Shown: in pieces, positions 43,720 through 52,723 of the stretch
Layout: each line of letters opens with the position of its first letter
How positions within the stretch are numbered: the first letter of the stretch is position 1
From: AP-15 sp963833745
GTDB taxonomy: Bacteria; Pseudomonadota; Alphaproteobacteria; ATCC43930; CGMCC-115725
Assembly (NCBI GenBank): GCA_963833745.1
Contig: CAWHZD010000003.1
Coordinates: forward strand, 248,001-312,000
Direction of reading: 5' to 3'
Length of the DNA: 64,000 nucleotides
Notes under the pieces: generated by a model
What the model was told of the DNA's origin: nothing
Seen by the model: the letters and a program-made list of their open reading frames with translations, nothing else
Database searches by the model: none
Position numbers and translations under genes: made by a program

Positions 43720-45116
43720 ATGACAGATTTGCGGGTTATCACCACCGAGGGCAATGAGGCGATCCTCGAAGAGGCCGCGGCGCAGGGGTTTGCGGACAGC
43801 CTGCGGGGTCCGCTGCTGCATCCCGGCGATGGCGGCTATGACGACGCGCGCAAAGTCTGGAACGGGATGATCGACCGGCGCCCGGCGCTGATCGCGCGCT
43901 GTGCGGGGGTCGCCGATGTCATGGCCGCGGTGCGCTTTGCGCGCGATCACCGGCTGCTGGTATCCGTGAAGGGCGGCGGTCACAACATCACCGGCAACGC
44001 GGTCTGCGAAGGCGGGCTGATGATCGACCTGTCGCCGATGAAAAGCGTGCGGGTCGATCCGGTCGGTCGTACGGCGCGCGCCGAGGCGGGCCTCACCTGG
44101 GGCGAATACAACCGCGAAACCCAGGCCTTTGGCCTCGCCAGCACCGGCGGGGTGGTCTCGACCACCGGCATTGCCGGGCTGACCCTGGGCGGCGGTCTTG
44201 GCTGGTTGATGGGAAAGCACGGGCTCAGCTACGACAACCTGCTGTCGGCGGACATCGTCACGGCCGACGCAAAATTTCTGACGGCGAGCGCCGAGCAGCA
44301 CCCGGAGCTGTTCTGGGGCTTGCGCGGCGGCGGCGGCAATTTCGGCGTCGTCACGTCGTTCGAGTACCAGCTTCACCCGGTCGGTCCGGTGCTCGCCGGA
44401 ATGGTTGTCCACCCGATGGCCGAGGCCAAACAGGTGCTGCGCTTCTACCGCGATTTTGCGCGCGGCTGCCCCGACGAGATGCTCGCCGCCGCAGCACTGA
44501 TGACCTCGCCCGACGGCGTGCCGGTTGTCGTCATCATCGCCGCCTATACCGGGGATCTGACGACCGGCGAGCAGCTGGTCGCCCCGCTGCGGAAATTCGG
44601 GACGCCGCTGGCGGACACGATCGCCCCGACCTCCTATGTCGAGTTGAACACCTTGTTCGATGCGGCGGTGCCGTATGGCGGGGTGCAGCGGTATTGGAAA
44701 TCGAGCTTTCTGAACGAGCTCGGCGACGAACTGCTCGACATCATGGTTGCGCGCGCGGCAAAGATGCAGTCGCCGATGTCGATGATCCTGTTTTCCACAT
44801 GCATGGTGCTGCGACCCGGGTTGATCCGAACGAGACCGCTTTCGGGCTGCGCCACGACCAGTGGGATTACGACGTCATCTCGCAGTGGAACGATCCCGGC
44901 GAGACCGCCGGTCATATCCAATGGACACGGGAATACTGGACGGCGGTCGAGCCCTTCGCCACCGGCGAAGTGTACGTCAACCACCTGGACGCCGAGGAGG
45001 GCACGCGGATCAGGGCTGCCTACAGCGGCAACTATGAACGGCTCGTCGCGCTGAAGAACAAATACGATCCGACGAACCTGTTCCGGCTGAACCAGAACAT
45101 CCGGCCGACTGTCTAG
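43720..45116 (+). pseudogene. Second FAD-binding oxidoreductase, one-base frameshift
   Basis: Paralogue of the preceding gene, with near-identical landmarks: MTDLRVITTEGNEAILEEAA, VKGGGHNITGNAVCEGGLMI, GIAGLTLGGGLGWLMGKHGL. The first frame becomes nonsense after KMQSPMSMILF and ends at 45054. The expected continuation (HMHGAATRVDPNETAFGLRH to YDPTNLFRLNQNIRPTV) lies in another frame ending at 45116. One base appears to be missing around 44791-44795, in or beside a run of T. Adding one base yields a 465-residue protein, matching the 469 of the neighbour. Confidence 0.9.
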
Positions 45117-45224
45117 GTTGAGGGGTTTGCGCGGTTACCGGTGCCTAAAGATACGGTCCGAATAAGTCAAATTCCGCGCGTCCTATTCGGTGCCGGCGTC
45201 AAAGAAACGGAAAGAGGATGACAT

Positions 45225-46980
45225 GTGCACAGCGTCGTACGTTCCCTCTTTTTGTCTCTTTTACTGTTGGCAGTTGCGGTCATAGACACAGGCGGATACG
45301 CCCGAAATCCCGGCGGCGGCGTTCCGCAACCCGCCGGTCAGGTCATCAACATCGACCCGAACGACGACAGCTGCACGCCGGTCGCTGCCGGCGTCGGCAA
45401 TTGCGCACGGGCCTGCGAGATCAACCCGCTCGGCTGCGCCAAAGACCTTCTCAAACACGTCGAGAGTACGGGGTTCATCAAACGGCGGCAGCTCTATCCC
45501 CTTTCCATCGAGCAGAAGCCCAACATACAGACCCCGATGCACGGGCTGTTTGTCCCGGCGTGGAACAATCCGCAGCTCAACGAGGCGATAAATCGGGCGA
45601 TCAGGAACCCGCTCGCACCGATACGGATGCCCAACTGGTCTATCTCGGAGAAACTGAACAACAGCCCGGGGACCCCAAGCAAACCCGGACCCCACCAACC
45701 TGAACTGGGTCACCGTCATGTACAAGATACCGGGCTATTGTCCGGCCAACGACCGGGTATTTCCGATCGGCGAGGGGCGCCAATTATGCAAGGGAGGAGA
45801 GTGGTTCTGGTTTTTATATCGGGACAACTTTTTGGCCTTCGACTTTGATTCCGCACTTGGCGCGAGCGCCCCCGCGTGGGGCAAGGGCGAGCAGTTCTGC
45901 GTCAAATGTCACGCCGGTGCGGCCGACACGGACTGGCTGTGGATTACCGAGGACCTCGTCAAGCGGCAGCAGGAGCTGAAAATGTCGGTGTCGAGAGACG
46001 GAAGCAGGGCTCTGCGACGACGTGACGAGCCTGAACCCACAGCGCCCCGCCGACGTCCTCTTCGATCCCGCCTCGCTCGGCAGCGCGGAACTCGCCAACC
46101 GGATGTTCAACTGCTATGGCTGGGATACCCTTGTGGCGCTCTTCTGGCCGGCCAAGAGCGACCAACGCGGGGTTCCCGATACGGCCAAATCGATCACCGA
46201 CGACGTCCGCGCGTCTGGGAGACCTACAAGCAGGCTTACGAGATATTCCAGCCCGGCCGCCGCGGCTGGTCGCTCAAAGACCAGCAATGGAACGACCCGC
46301 AGCCGCTGCCCGATATATGTCGCGCCGCGCTCGACAATGCCGGCAAACCGGCCGCCGGGGTGCTGGCGTTCCAGGTGCTGAACGAGACGCATCAGGCATT
46401 TGGCAGCCAGTTCGATACGCTGATCGACCAGAACGGCAACCAGGCGCAATATAATGTCAGGGTAAATCGGGACGAGTTCGAGTTTATCAAACAAGGAGGT
46501 TTTGCCAACACCGGCAATTACGACTACGGCGGTCCGCTGGCAACCAATAAGAGGCTGGTCAGGCTGCCGGACGACACCAACGGGTTTACCGGCGAGGGCG
46601 CGACCGAAGTCAAATCGGCATGGAAGATACTGTGCACCGACCCTAAAACCTGCAATCCGGTCGATGACCCGTCGCGATATTTCACCCACTTCGCGCTGAT
46701 CTACACGGCGGCCGACCAACGGGTGGCCAGCCCGTTCCAGAACGCGCCGCTGCCGCGTCCCACGGTGACGACCCCCGCGGCATGCAAGACGGCGCAGGTC
46801 GGTCTCGTCGGTTTTCATATCGCGGCAAAAAATGTTCTGGGCGCCGCAGTGGATCTGGGCCACCTTTGAACACATCGACAATGTTCCGGGAAACACCGCC
46901 CCCGGCGAAACCGTGCCGCCCAATTTCAGCTTTTCGATGGCTATCGTATCGACGCGCATCTCGGCGAAGGCAATGGCTAG
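45225..46980 (+). pseudogene. Secreted haem-protein remnant, cytochrome P460-like, with several frameshifts
   Basis: The start (MHSVVRSLFLSLLLLAVAVI) is a signal peptide. The readable protein passes through several frames: MHGLFVPAWNNPQLNEAINR, then DTDAQLVYLGETEQQPGDPK, NLNWVTVMYKIPGYCPANDR, a c-type haem motif in GEQFCVKCHAGAADTDWLW, CDDVTSLNPQRPADVLFDPA, VWETYKQAYEIFQPGRRGWS, and KMFWAPQWIWATFEHIDNVP. The switches fall near 45610, 45685, 46000, 46210 and 46830; the last is one A too many in a run of A. GEWFWFLY before a CxxCH followed by a D-W resembles cytochrome P460-type proteins. At least five frame breaks indicate a true pseudogene. End position is approximate (TAG at 46978). Confidence 0.72.
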
Positions 46981-47037
46981 CCCATCGCGTCGACGGCGGT
47001 CAGTCCTTTGGGAAACAGCCCGCGGTGCGGCGGAGGC

Positions 47038-47928
47038 TCAGTTCGTAGCGCCGGCGAAAAAGTCGCGCAGCGCGCGATAGGCGTCGTCGGGCGCTTCTTC
47101 CGGGATGAAGTGGCCGCTGTCGATTGCGCGGCCTCGGACATTTTCGGCATGGCCGCGCCACACCGCCAGCACGTCGTAGCCGCTGCCCTGCGAGCTGCGG
47201 CTTCCCCACAGCATCAGCAGCGGCATGGTCAGCCGCCGGCCGCGGTCGGCACGGTCGTGTTCAAGGTCGATCGAGGCGCCGGCACGATATTCGTCGCAGG
47301 TGGCGCGGATCGTCTCCGGGTTCTTAAAGCAGCGCAGGTATTCGGCAAACGCTTCCGCCTCCAGCTTTGCCGGCTCGCGCAGCAATGCGCTGAGCTGGTG
47401 GCGCAGAAAAAACTCGGCCTCGGAGCCGATCAGCCGCTCCGGAAACCCGCGCGGCTGGATCAGAAAAAACCAGTGCCAGCTCGAAGTTGCGGCCTTCTGG
47501 TCGACGGTCTCGAAGCGATAGAGCGTCGGCACGATGTCGAGCAGAGCCAGGCGCTCGATCTGCTCGGCATGGTCGCGCGCCAGCCGGTGGGCGACGCGGG
47601 CGCCGCGATCATGGCCGGCGATGGCGAACCGCTCAAAGCCGAGTGCGGCCATCGTCTCGATCTGGTCGAGCGCCAGCGCCCGCTTGCTGTAATTCTCGTT
47701 GTCTGGGCCGGCTGGAGGCTTCGAGCTGTCGCCATAGCCGCGCAGATCGGGAATGACGACGGTGAACTCGGCGGCGAGCCGCGGCGCCAGCTTGCGCCAC
47801 ATCAAATGCGTCTGCGGGTAGCCGTGCAGCAGCAATAGGGGCGGCCCGCCGCCGCCGGTGACGAGGTTGATTTCGGCGCCCGAGGTCGCGATCCGGCGCT
47901 CCTCAAAGCCGGGAAAGAAATCGGCCAT
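47038..47928 (-). CDS. Alpha/beta hydrolase, fluoroacetate/haloacetate dehalogenase-like
   Basis: 296 residues. The nucleophile motif is GHDRGARVAHRLARDH, with Asp107 as nucleophile and Arg108 and Arg111 positioned as the carboxylate-binding arginines of fluoroacetate dehalogenases. LLLLHGYPQTHLMWRKLAPR provides the oxyanion loop. A Trp and His in SSWHWFFLIQPRGF match the halide pocket, and DSGHFIPEEAP supplies the catalytic His. That combination distinguishes the dehalogenases from general epoxide hydrolases of the same fold. It hydrolyses haloacetate to glycolate if the assignment holds. A VOC protein and amidohydrolase lie next to it. Confidence 0.8.
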   Translation of the reverse strand: MADFFPGFEERRIATSGAEINLVTGGGGPPLLLLHGYPQTHLMWRKLAPRLAAEFTVVIPDLRGYGDSSKPPAGPDNENYSKRALALDQIETMAALGFERFAIAGHDRGARVAHRLARDHAEQIERLALLDIVPTLYRFETVDQKAATSSWHWFFLIQPRGFPERLIGSEAEFFLRHQLSALLREPAKLEAEAFAEYLRCFKNPETIRATCDEYRAGASIDLEHDRADRGRRLTMPLLMLWGSRSSQGSGYDVLAVWRGHAENVRGRAIDSGHFIPEEAPDDAYRALRDFFAGATN

Positions 47929-48008
47929 TGCTGTCCTCCGAGACTGCCGGCGCGGTGACTCCGGCCCTCTCCCCGCGAGCGGACCGAGGGGGCAGGCCGC
48001 GGGCGGGG

Positions 48009-48461
48009 TTAAAGCCCGCGCGTTGCCTCGCCCTTGAGCTCGACCGTGTTGCCGTCGGGGTCGGAGATGTAGATCGACGGGCCATAGCCTTCCGCGCCAT
48101 AGCGCTCGCGCACTTCGCCCGGGTCGATGCCGTGGCGCTGCAGATGCGCCTTGAGCGCCGCCGTGTCGAAGCCCACGACCCGGATCGCGAAATGATCCAT
48201 GTTGCGCGCGGCCATGTCCGGCGCCGCCTGCGGCGACAGCGCGGCCGGCACCAGATCGATCAGCGAGGCGCCGGCGCGCAATTGCACGAGCTTGGGTTGT
48301 TCGAGCCGGCGCTCGACATGCAGGCCCAACACCGTTTCATAGAAGCCGATCGCGCGGTCGAGGTCGCCGACCCGCAACACGACATGGTCGAGCCCGCCGA
48401 TCCGGATCGCCTCCCCGGCGCTCGCCGCTGCTCTGGTATCGATCGTCGCCGAATCGGGCAT
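48009..48461 (-). CDS. VOC-family (glyoxalase/dioxygenase fold) protein
   Basis: 150 residues from MPDSATIDTRAAASAGEAIR after an AAGGAGT ribosome site. IGGLDHVVLRVGDLDRAIGF and FYETVLGLHVERRLEQPKLV form the first beta-alpha module. NMDHFAIRVVGFDTAALKAH followed by YGPSIYISDPDGNTVELKGE forms the second, whose last Glu is a metal ligand. The two His and Glu residues expected for metal binding are present. It lies 80 bases upstream of the dehalogenase-like gene on the same strand and may be in one operon. Substrate unknown. Confidence 0.87.
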   Translation of the reverse strand: MPDSATIDTRAAASAGEAIRIGGLDHVVLRVGDLDRAIGFYETVLGLHVERRLEQPKLVQLRAGASLIDLVPAALSPQAAPDMAARNMDHFAIRVVGFDTAALKAHLQRHGIDPGEVRERYGAEGYGPSIYISDPDGNTVELKGEATRGL

Positions 48462-48694
48462 TGGCCTACTCCTTTGCTGATTCCGCCTCGGTACGCGAAT
48501 GATGCCGCAATCCTGCGCACCGAGGCAAGCCGCCCGCGCCCCCGCCCGCACCCCATATCGCGGGGTTGCGCCAAGCTCATGTCGCATCTGCAAAAATGCG
48601 GGGCGCCGAGGGCCGCATAACCGGGAAATCGGGCGATCGAGGGAGTACAGTTGGTCGGACCGGACCTTTGTCCACGTTGAGCGGGGAATACAAC

Positions 48695-49834
48695 ATGCAA
48701 TACCGCAGGATCTCGGCCGATTGTCATCTCGACATGCCGTGGATGCCGCCCGATTTGTTCGTCTCCGAGGCGCCGCGCGAATTAAAGGACCGCATGCCCT
48801 ATGTCGCGGACGGGCCGCAGGGTCCGCAATGGGTGGCCAAAAACGGCGCCACTTTCGGGCTCAAGAACGGCGTCGGGCCGGGCGGCGCGCCCTTTGTTCC
48901 GGGCCAGAACCACCGCGTCGACATCATGGCCAAGACCGGGATGTACGAGGACGGCAAAAAGGACATCCGGCGCTGCAGCGACCCGCATCTGCGGATCAAA
49001 GACATGGACCGCGACGGCGTCGACGCCGAGGTCATCTACGGCATCCTCGGGGCCGCCTCGCGGCTCAACGACGCCGAAGCCTCGAACGAGATGCTGCGGA
49101 TCTACAATGATTGGCTGAAGGATTTCTGCAGCCACTATCCCGACCGCGAGATCGGTCTCGCCTGCCTGCCCTATGGCGACATCGACAAGGCGGTCGCCGA
49201 GATCCGCCGGGTCGCCAAGATGGGGATCAAGGGGCTCGAGCTGTCGTGCTCGTGGGACATGGAGCCGATGTGGCACCCGGTCTGGGAGCCGCTGTGGAAC
49301 GCCGTCGAAGAGGTGCAATTGCCGTTGCATTTCCACACCTTCCCGACGACTTCGCCACGGGCTCGCGAAGGCGTTTCCGGCCACGTCCGACGGGCGGCGA
49401 TGTTCACCGGCGTGTCCTCGTTCCAGATGGGCCTGATCCACATCATCGCCGCGCTGATCGGCGCCGGAGTCCTCGAACGTCATCCGCGGCTCAGGGTATC
49501 GTTCGGTGAAAGCGGCATTGGCTGGCTGCCCTATGCGCTCGATCGCATGGATTTCGAGTACGAGGACCGCTTTCGCGATCTGATCAAGATGAAGCCGAGC
49601 GAATATTGGCGCCGCCAATGCAAGGCGACGTTCCAGTTCGATCCGATCGGCACCAAGCTCTATGAGGATATCGGCGTCGAGACCCTGATGTGGGGCTCCG
49701 ACTACCCGCACACCGACGGCGTGTGGCCCGAATCCTCGAAATACATCAAAGAGCAGTTCGCCGGCCTGCCGGCCGACATCGTGCACAAGATCACCTGCGA
49801 GAACGCCGCCAAGTTCTACGGCCTGACCAACTAG
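48695..49834 (+). CDS. Amidohydrolase family protein (decarboxylase-type TIM barrel)
   Basis: 379 residues of the amidohydrolase-2 family that includes ACMSD-type decarboxylases. The N-terminus MQYRRISADCHLDMPWMPPD carries a His, with D-x-H order rather than the H-x-H of hydrolases. VDAEVIYGILGAASRLNDAE and GLELSCSWDMEPMWHPVWEP follow. LPLHFHTFPTTSP has the barrel histidines and MWGSDYPHTDGVWPESSKYI the final metal Asp. ATG 48695 follows GGGGAAT. A strong hairpin follows the stop. Such enzymes often act on aromatic acids or on imidazole-type amides. Substrate unresolved. Confidence 0.85.
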   Translation: MQYRRISADCHLDMPWMPPDLFVSEAPRELKDRMPYVADGPQGPQWVAKNGATFGLKNGVGPGGAPFVPGQNHRVDIMAKTGMYEDGKKDIRRCSDPHLRIKDMDRDGVDAEVIYGILGAASRLNDAEASNEMLRIYNDWLKDFCSHYPDREIGLACLPYGDIDKAVAEIRRVAKMGIKGLELSCSWDMEPMWHPVWEPLWNAVEEVQLPLHFHTFPTTSPRAREGVSGHVRRAAMFTGVSSFQMGLIHIIAALIGAGVLERHPRLRVSFGESGIGWLPYALDRMDFEYEDRFRDLIKMKPSEYWRRQCKATFQFDPIGTKLYEDIGVETLMWGSDYPHTDGVWPESSKYIKEQFAGLPADIVHKITCENAAKFYGLTN

Positions 49835-49855
49835 CCCGTCAGTTCTGCGGCTCGA

Positions 49856-49883
49856 CAACGGGCGCCGGAAACGGCGCCCGTTG
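49856..49883 (+). terminator. Strong hairpin after the amidohydrolase gene
   Basis: CAACGGGCGCCG pairs perfectly with CGGCGCCCGTTG (12 base pairs) around a GAAA tetraloop, 22 bases after the stop codon. There is no T tract, so it is either a weak intrinsic terminator or a transcript-protecting stem. It lies at the border of the accessory island. Confidence 0.7.
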
Positions 49884-50106
49884 CGATTCGGGCGCCTTGG
49901 GGTACAAATCTGAAAACCCGTAGCGGCGCCAATCGTCGCGCAGAACGAGAGCGAAATTGGAGATCGTCAAATGCTACCGGCCGTCTCTGCTCGCGAGCCG
50001 GGCTGACACTTACCCACGCGCCCACGCTTGCGCTGACCGCCAAAGGCATTACTTTTTTGGTGACGTAGACGCGTGGATAATATGCAGACCGCATGTGGGA
50101 AACGTC

Positions 50107-50277
50107 ATGGCGAAGACCGAGACCGCTTTTAATGAGATCGACGACGACGCCGAGAGGCGCGCCATCGCCGAGGCGCGGGCTGAGATCGCGGCGGGCAAAG
50201 GCATCCCGCACGAGAAAGTGCGGGAATGGCTTATCAAACTTCGCGACGGGAAGATTGAACCGCCCCCGTGCGCGTAG
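50107..50277 (+). CDS. Antitoxin of a ParDE-like pair
   Basis: 56 residues (ETAFNEIDDDAERRAIAEAR, then AEIAAGKGIPHEKVREWLIK). The I-x-A-G-x-x-x-P-H-x-x-V-x-x-W-L pattern is typical of the short antitoxins that precede RelE/ParE-family toxins. The charged N-terminal half would contact DNA or toxin. Its stop codon overlaps the toxin start by ten bases. It heads the accessory island that also contains the DUF3644-like gene and two insertion sequences. Confidence 0.75.
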   Translation: MAKTETAFNEIDDDAERRAIAEARAEIAAGKGIPHEKVREWLIKLRDGKIEPPPCA

Positions 50278-50542
50278 CCTGGTCGCCGTCTGCGCTGCGA
50301 GAAATCATTGACATTTACAACTACATTGCGAATTACAATCGGCGAGCAGCGAGCGACTTGGTGGACGCGCTGATCAAGACGGCGACGGCCTCGCAAATTT
50401 TCCGCACAGGGGAGGACCCGTCGGCGACAATTTGCGCGAGTTGACCACAATTCATCCCTATATCATCCGTTACGAAATTGTCGCCGACGAGGTGACCATC
50501 CTGCGCGTGCGGCACAGCGCGCGCCGACCGACGCAGCCCTGA
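50268..50542 (+). pseudogene. ParE/RelE-family toxin, frameshifted
   Basis: From GTG 50268 the frame reads VRVAWSPSALREIIDIYNYI followed by ANYNRRAASDLVDALIKTAT, a normal ParE N-terminus. After SQIFRTGEDP it runs into a stop. The remaining part of the fold (GDNLRELTTIHPYIIRYEIV, then VTILRVRHSARRPTQP) lies in another frame ending at 50542. The break is near 50408-50415, inside a G/A-rich run. Restored length would be about 91 residues, normal for ParE. If real, the antitoxin has lost its target and is an orphan. Confidence 0.8.
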
Positions 50543-50695
50543 AACGCCGCAATGATTTCACCAGACAGCCTGGACCTTGCTGTCGGCTGTCTCGCGGCTT
50601 TCGTAACATTGCCAGCGAATTTTCTCACAGGCCTGCGTTATGGGAGCCGTTACGTAGCGTTGAATTCCCGTCAGCGCTCATCAATATGCGGTGAA

Positions 50696-50721
50696 TGTCT
50701 GCAACTAAGCCATTGCAGACA
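50696..50721. promoter_or_regulatory. Inverted repeat upstream of the DUF3644-like gene
   Basis: TGTCTGCAA (50696-50704) and TTGCAGACA (50713-50721) are perfect nine-base arms with an eight-base spacer, ending 26 bases before the GTG start of the DUF3644-like gene. Size and position fit an operator for a dimeric regulator or a hairpin in the leader. Confidence 0.5.
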
Positions 50722-51164
50722 CAACGGACCATCCCGGAGAAATCGCCGTGCCGACCCGTGCGAGGGGAAAGAAGCTTGATCCTTGGGAAGTTGCGCTCGT
50801 CAAAGCCATGCTGGCGCGGCGTATGAACGATCAAGACATCCTTTGTTATTTCACCCGCCCCACGCGTTCTATCAATCATCGCTGCATTGGTGAGGTGCGC
50901 AACAGGAAAAGGCATGCTGATGTCGAGCCGGCGACGCAGGAGGCCCTTGAAGCTTTTTTCTCGTCGTAGCCCGCGGTGGACCCGCAGACTGGTCTTCATA
51001 TCCGTGGAGACGAACTGATAATCAAAGCTCGCGAAGCAATGATCGCCGCTGTCAGCACGTTCAACGGCGGAGGGTTGCACTTTCGGACTGAGCTCTTTAT
51101 AGTTACATTCATCATAGCATGGACTTATTTGCACCTTGCGTATTTCGGACGACAGGGAATCGAT

Positions 51165-51172
51165 TGTCGGTA
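51165..51172. repeat. Target-site duplication of IS copy 1
   Basis: TGTCGGTA precedes the element here and follows it at 52209-52216. Eight bases is the duplication length known for IS1595-family elements. Confidence 0.9.
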
Positions 51173-52208
51173 AAGGCTTATCCCTCTGCATCCGGGAGCC
51201 CTATTTGTGGTGGCGTGAGGGCCTCGACAGTGTTAGAACATAAAGCGAACAATGTCCGGTTCGCGAGGCCATCATGCCCGATTTTCCGCGCTCCCTGATC
51301 GAGTTCCAGAGCTGCTTTCCGGATGAGGCGGCCTGCGTCGCCTACCTCTTCACGGCACGCTGGCGGCACGGCTTTGTCTGCCCCGCTTGCGGCGGAAGCA
51401 AAGCTTGGCAGCTACAAACCAAGGCCTGGACCTGGGAATGCGCCGGCTGTGGCAAACAGACTTCGGTGACCGCCGGCACGATCATGCACCATTCCAAGCT
51501 GCCGCTGACCACCTGGTTCTGGGCGGCCTATCTGATGGCGACCCATTCCAACGGCATCTCGGCACTGCAACTGCAACGCCAGCTCGCTCTGGGCTCGTAC
51601 AAATCGGCCTGGCTGATGGCCGCCAAGCTGCGCCGCAGCATGGTGGCGCCGGGCCGCAGCGCGCTCGCCGGCTGGGTCGAAGTCGACGAGACCGAGATCG
51701 TCTGCCGCAGCAAGAATGATCCGCTCACCGGTGGCGGCGGTCGTAGTCATCAGGGCAAGATCCTGGTCGTCGGGGCGGTCGAGATCGAGGATGGCAGAGC
51801 CCCCGGCCGTATCCGCCTCAGCCAGGTGCCCGATTACTCGGCTCACAGTCTGCACTCTTTTCTCAAAGCCAATCTCGCGCCCGGCGCCACCGCTAAGACC
51901 GACGGATGGTCGGGATATCCCGGCGCCCCCGGTGTCAATCACGATCCCCACGTCGTCGGCAAAATGGCCGCCCATATCATCCTGCCCTGGGCGCACCGCG
52001 TCTTCTCCAATCTCAAGATCTGGGCCTTGGGCGTCTATCACGGCCTGCGCCGCAAGCACCTCCAGATCTATCTCGACGAGTTCGTCTTCCGCTTCAATCG
52101 CCGCCATACCCGGCATGCCGCATTCCGTTCCTTGCTCGGCATCGCCGCAGCCCACCCGCCCCTGCCTTACAACATGTTGATCTCACCGGAAGCAAGGGCA
52201 TAAGCCTT
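51173..52208 (+). mobile_element. IS1595-family insertion sequence, copy 1
   Basis: 1036 bases beginning AAGGCTTATCCC and ending GCATAAGCCTT. The terminal inverted repeats match at about 19 of 23 positions. It encodes one transposase and is flanked by an 8-base direct repeat. It is inserted in the DUF3644-like gene in the same orientation as that gene. It differs from copy 2 by only two substitutions that I can see (51513 and 52196), so both insertions are recent or one came from the other. Confidence 0.93.
51274..52203 (+). CDS. IS1595-family transposase, copy 1
   Basis: 309 residues. An N-terminal zinc ribbon (FVCPACGGSKAWQLQTKAWT, then ECAGCGKQTSVTAGTIMHHS) binds the ends of the element. 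The catalytic part has the first Asp in GWVEVDETEIVCRSKNDP, the second in TAKTDGWSGYPG, and a third-residue region in HRVFSNLKIWALGVYHGLRR, placing it in the IS1595 DDE-type group. The ATG lies 101 bases inside the left end. Frame intact, so the element is probably active. Its 3' end forms part of the right inverted repeat. Confidence 0.95.
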   Translation: MPDFPRSLIEFQSCFPDEAACVAYLFTARWRHGFVCPACGGSKAWQLQTKAWTWECAGCGKQTSVTAGTIMHHSKLPLTTWFWAAYLMATHSNGISALQLQRQLALGSYKSAWLMAAKLRRSMVAPGRSALAGWVEVDETEIVCRSKNDPLTGGGGRSHQGKILVVGAVEIEDGRAPGRIRLSQVPDYSAHSLHSFLKANLAPGATAKTDGWSGYPGAPGVNHDPHVVGKMAAHIILPWAHRVFSNLKIWALGVYHGLRRKHLQIYLDEFVFRFNRRHTRHAAFRSLLGIAAAHPPLPYNMLISPEARA

Positions 52209-52715
52209 TGTCGGTATTGGGAGAATGCACCAAACGGTGTCCGTCAAACCATTAAGACCAAACACGGCGCGGAAAAATATTGGGAGCTCGGCTTCTGCCT
52301 CAAAAGAAACGAGTGTCCGCTATCGAAGCCTGAAAAGGAGAACCTTGACTTTATTTTGGAATTGCGACACGAGATCGAACATCGTTCGACTGAACGCATC
52401 GATGAGATAGTAAGTGAGAAGCTACAGGCTTGTTGTATAAACTTTAATAATCAGATAAGGACGTTGTTTGGACAGCAGTTTGGTCTGGAAAAACATCTGC
52501 CTATCGCGCTACAGTTCGTGACCTTCGGAGCGGACCAGAGGATGGCCCTAAAGCGAGCCTCGGATTTGCCGACGCACATCAGCGCAATGTTGCGCGGCTT
52601 CGACGGACGGCTGACTGACGAGGAGAGGTCAGATCCCCGTTTTGCCCACACTGTAGCCTTCGTGCACAGAATCTCCAACAAGTCGGGAACGGCAGACCAA
52701 GTGATAAATTTTGAA

Positions 52716-52723
52716 AAGCGTAA
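52716..52723. repeat. Target-site duplication of IS copy 2
   Basis: AAGCGTAA precedes the element here and follows it at 53760-53767. The sequence differs from the duplication of copy 1, which shows that the two insertions were independent events. Confidence 0.9.

Noticed and set aside
50552..50779. Small plus-strand frame before the DUF3644-like gene
   Set aside because: No ribosome site or motif, and it overlaps the inverted repeat and the start of the better-supported gene.
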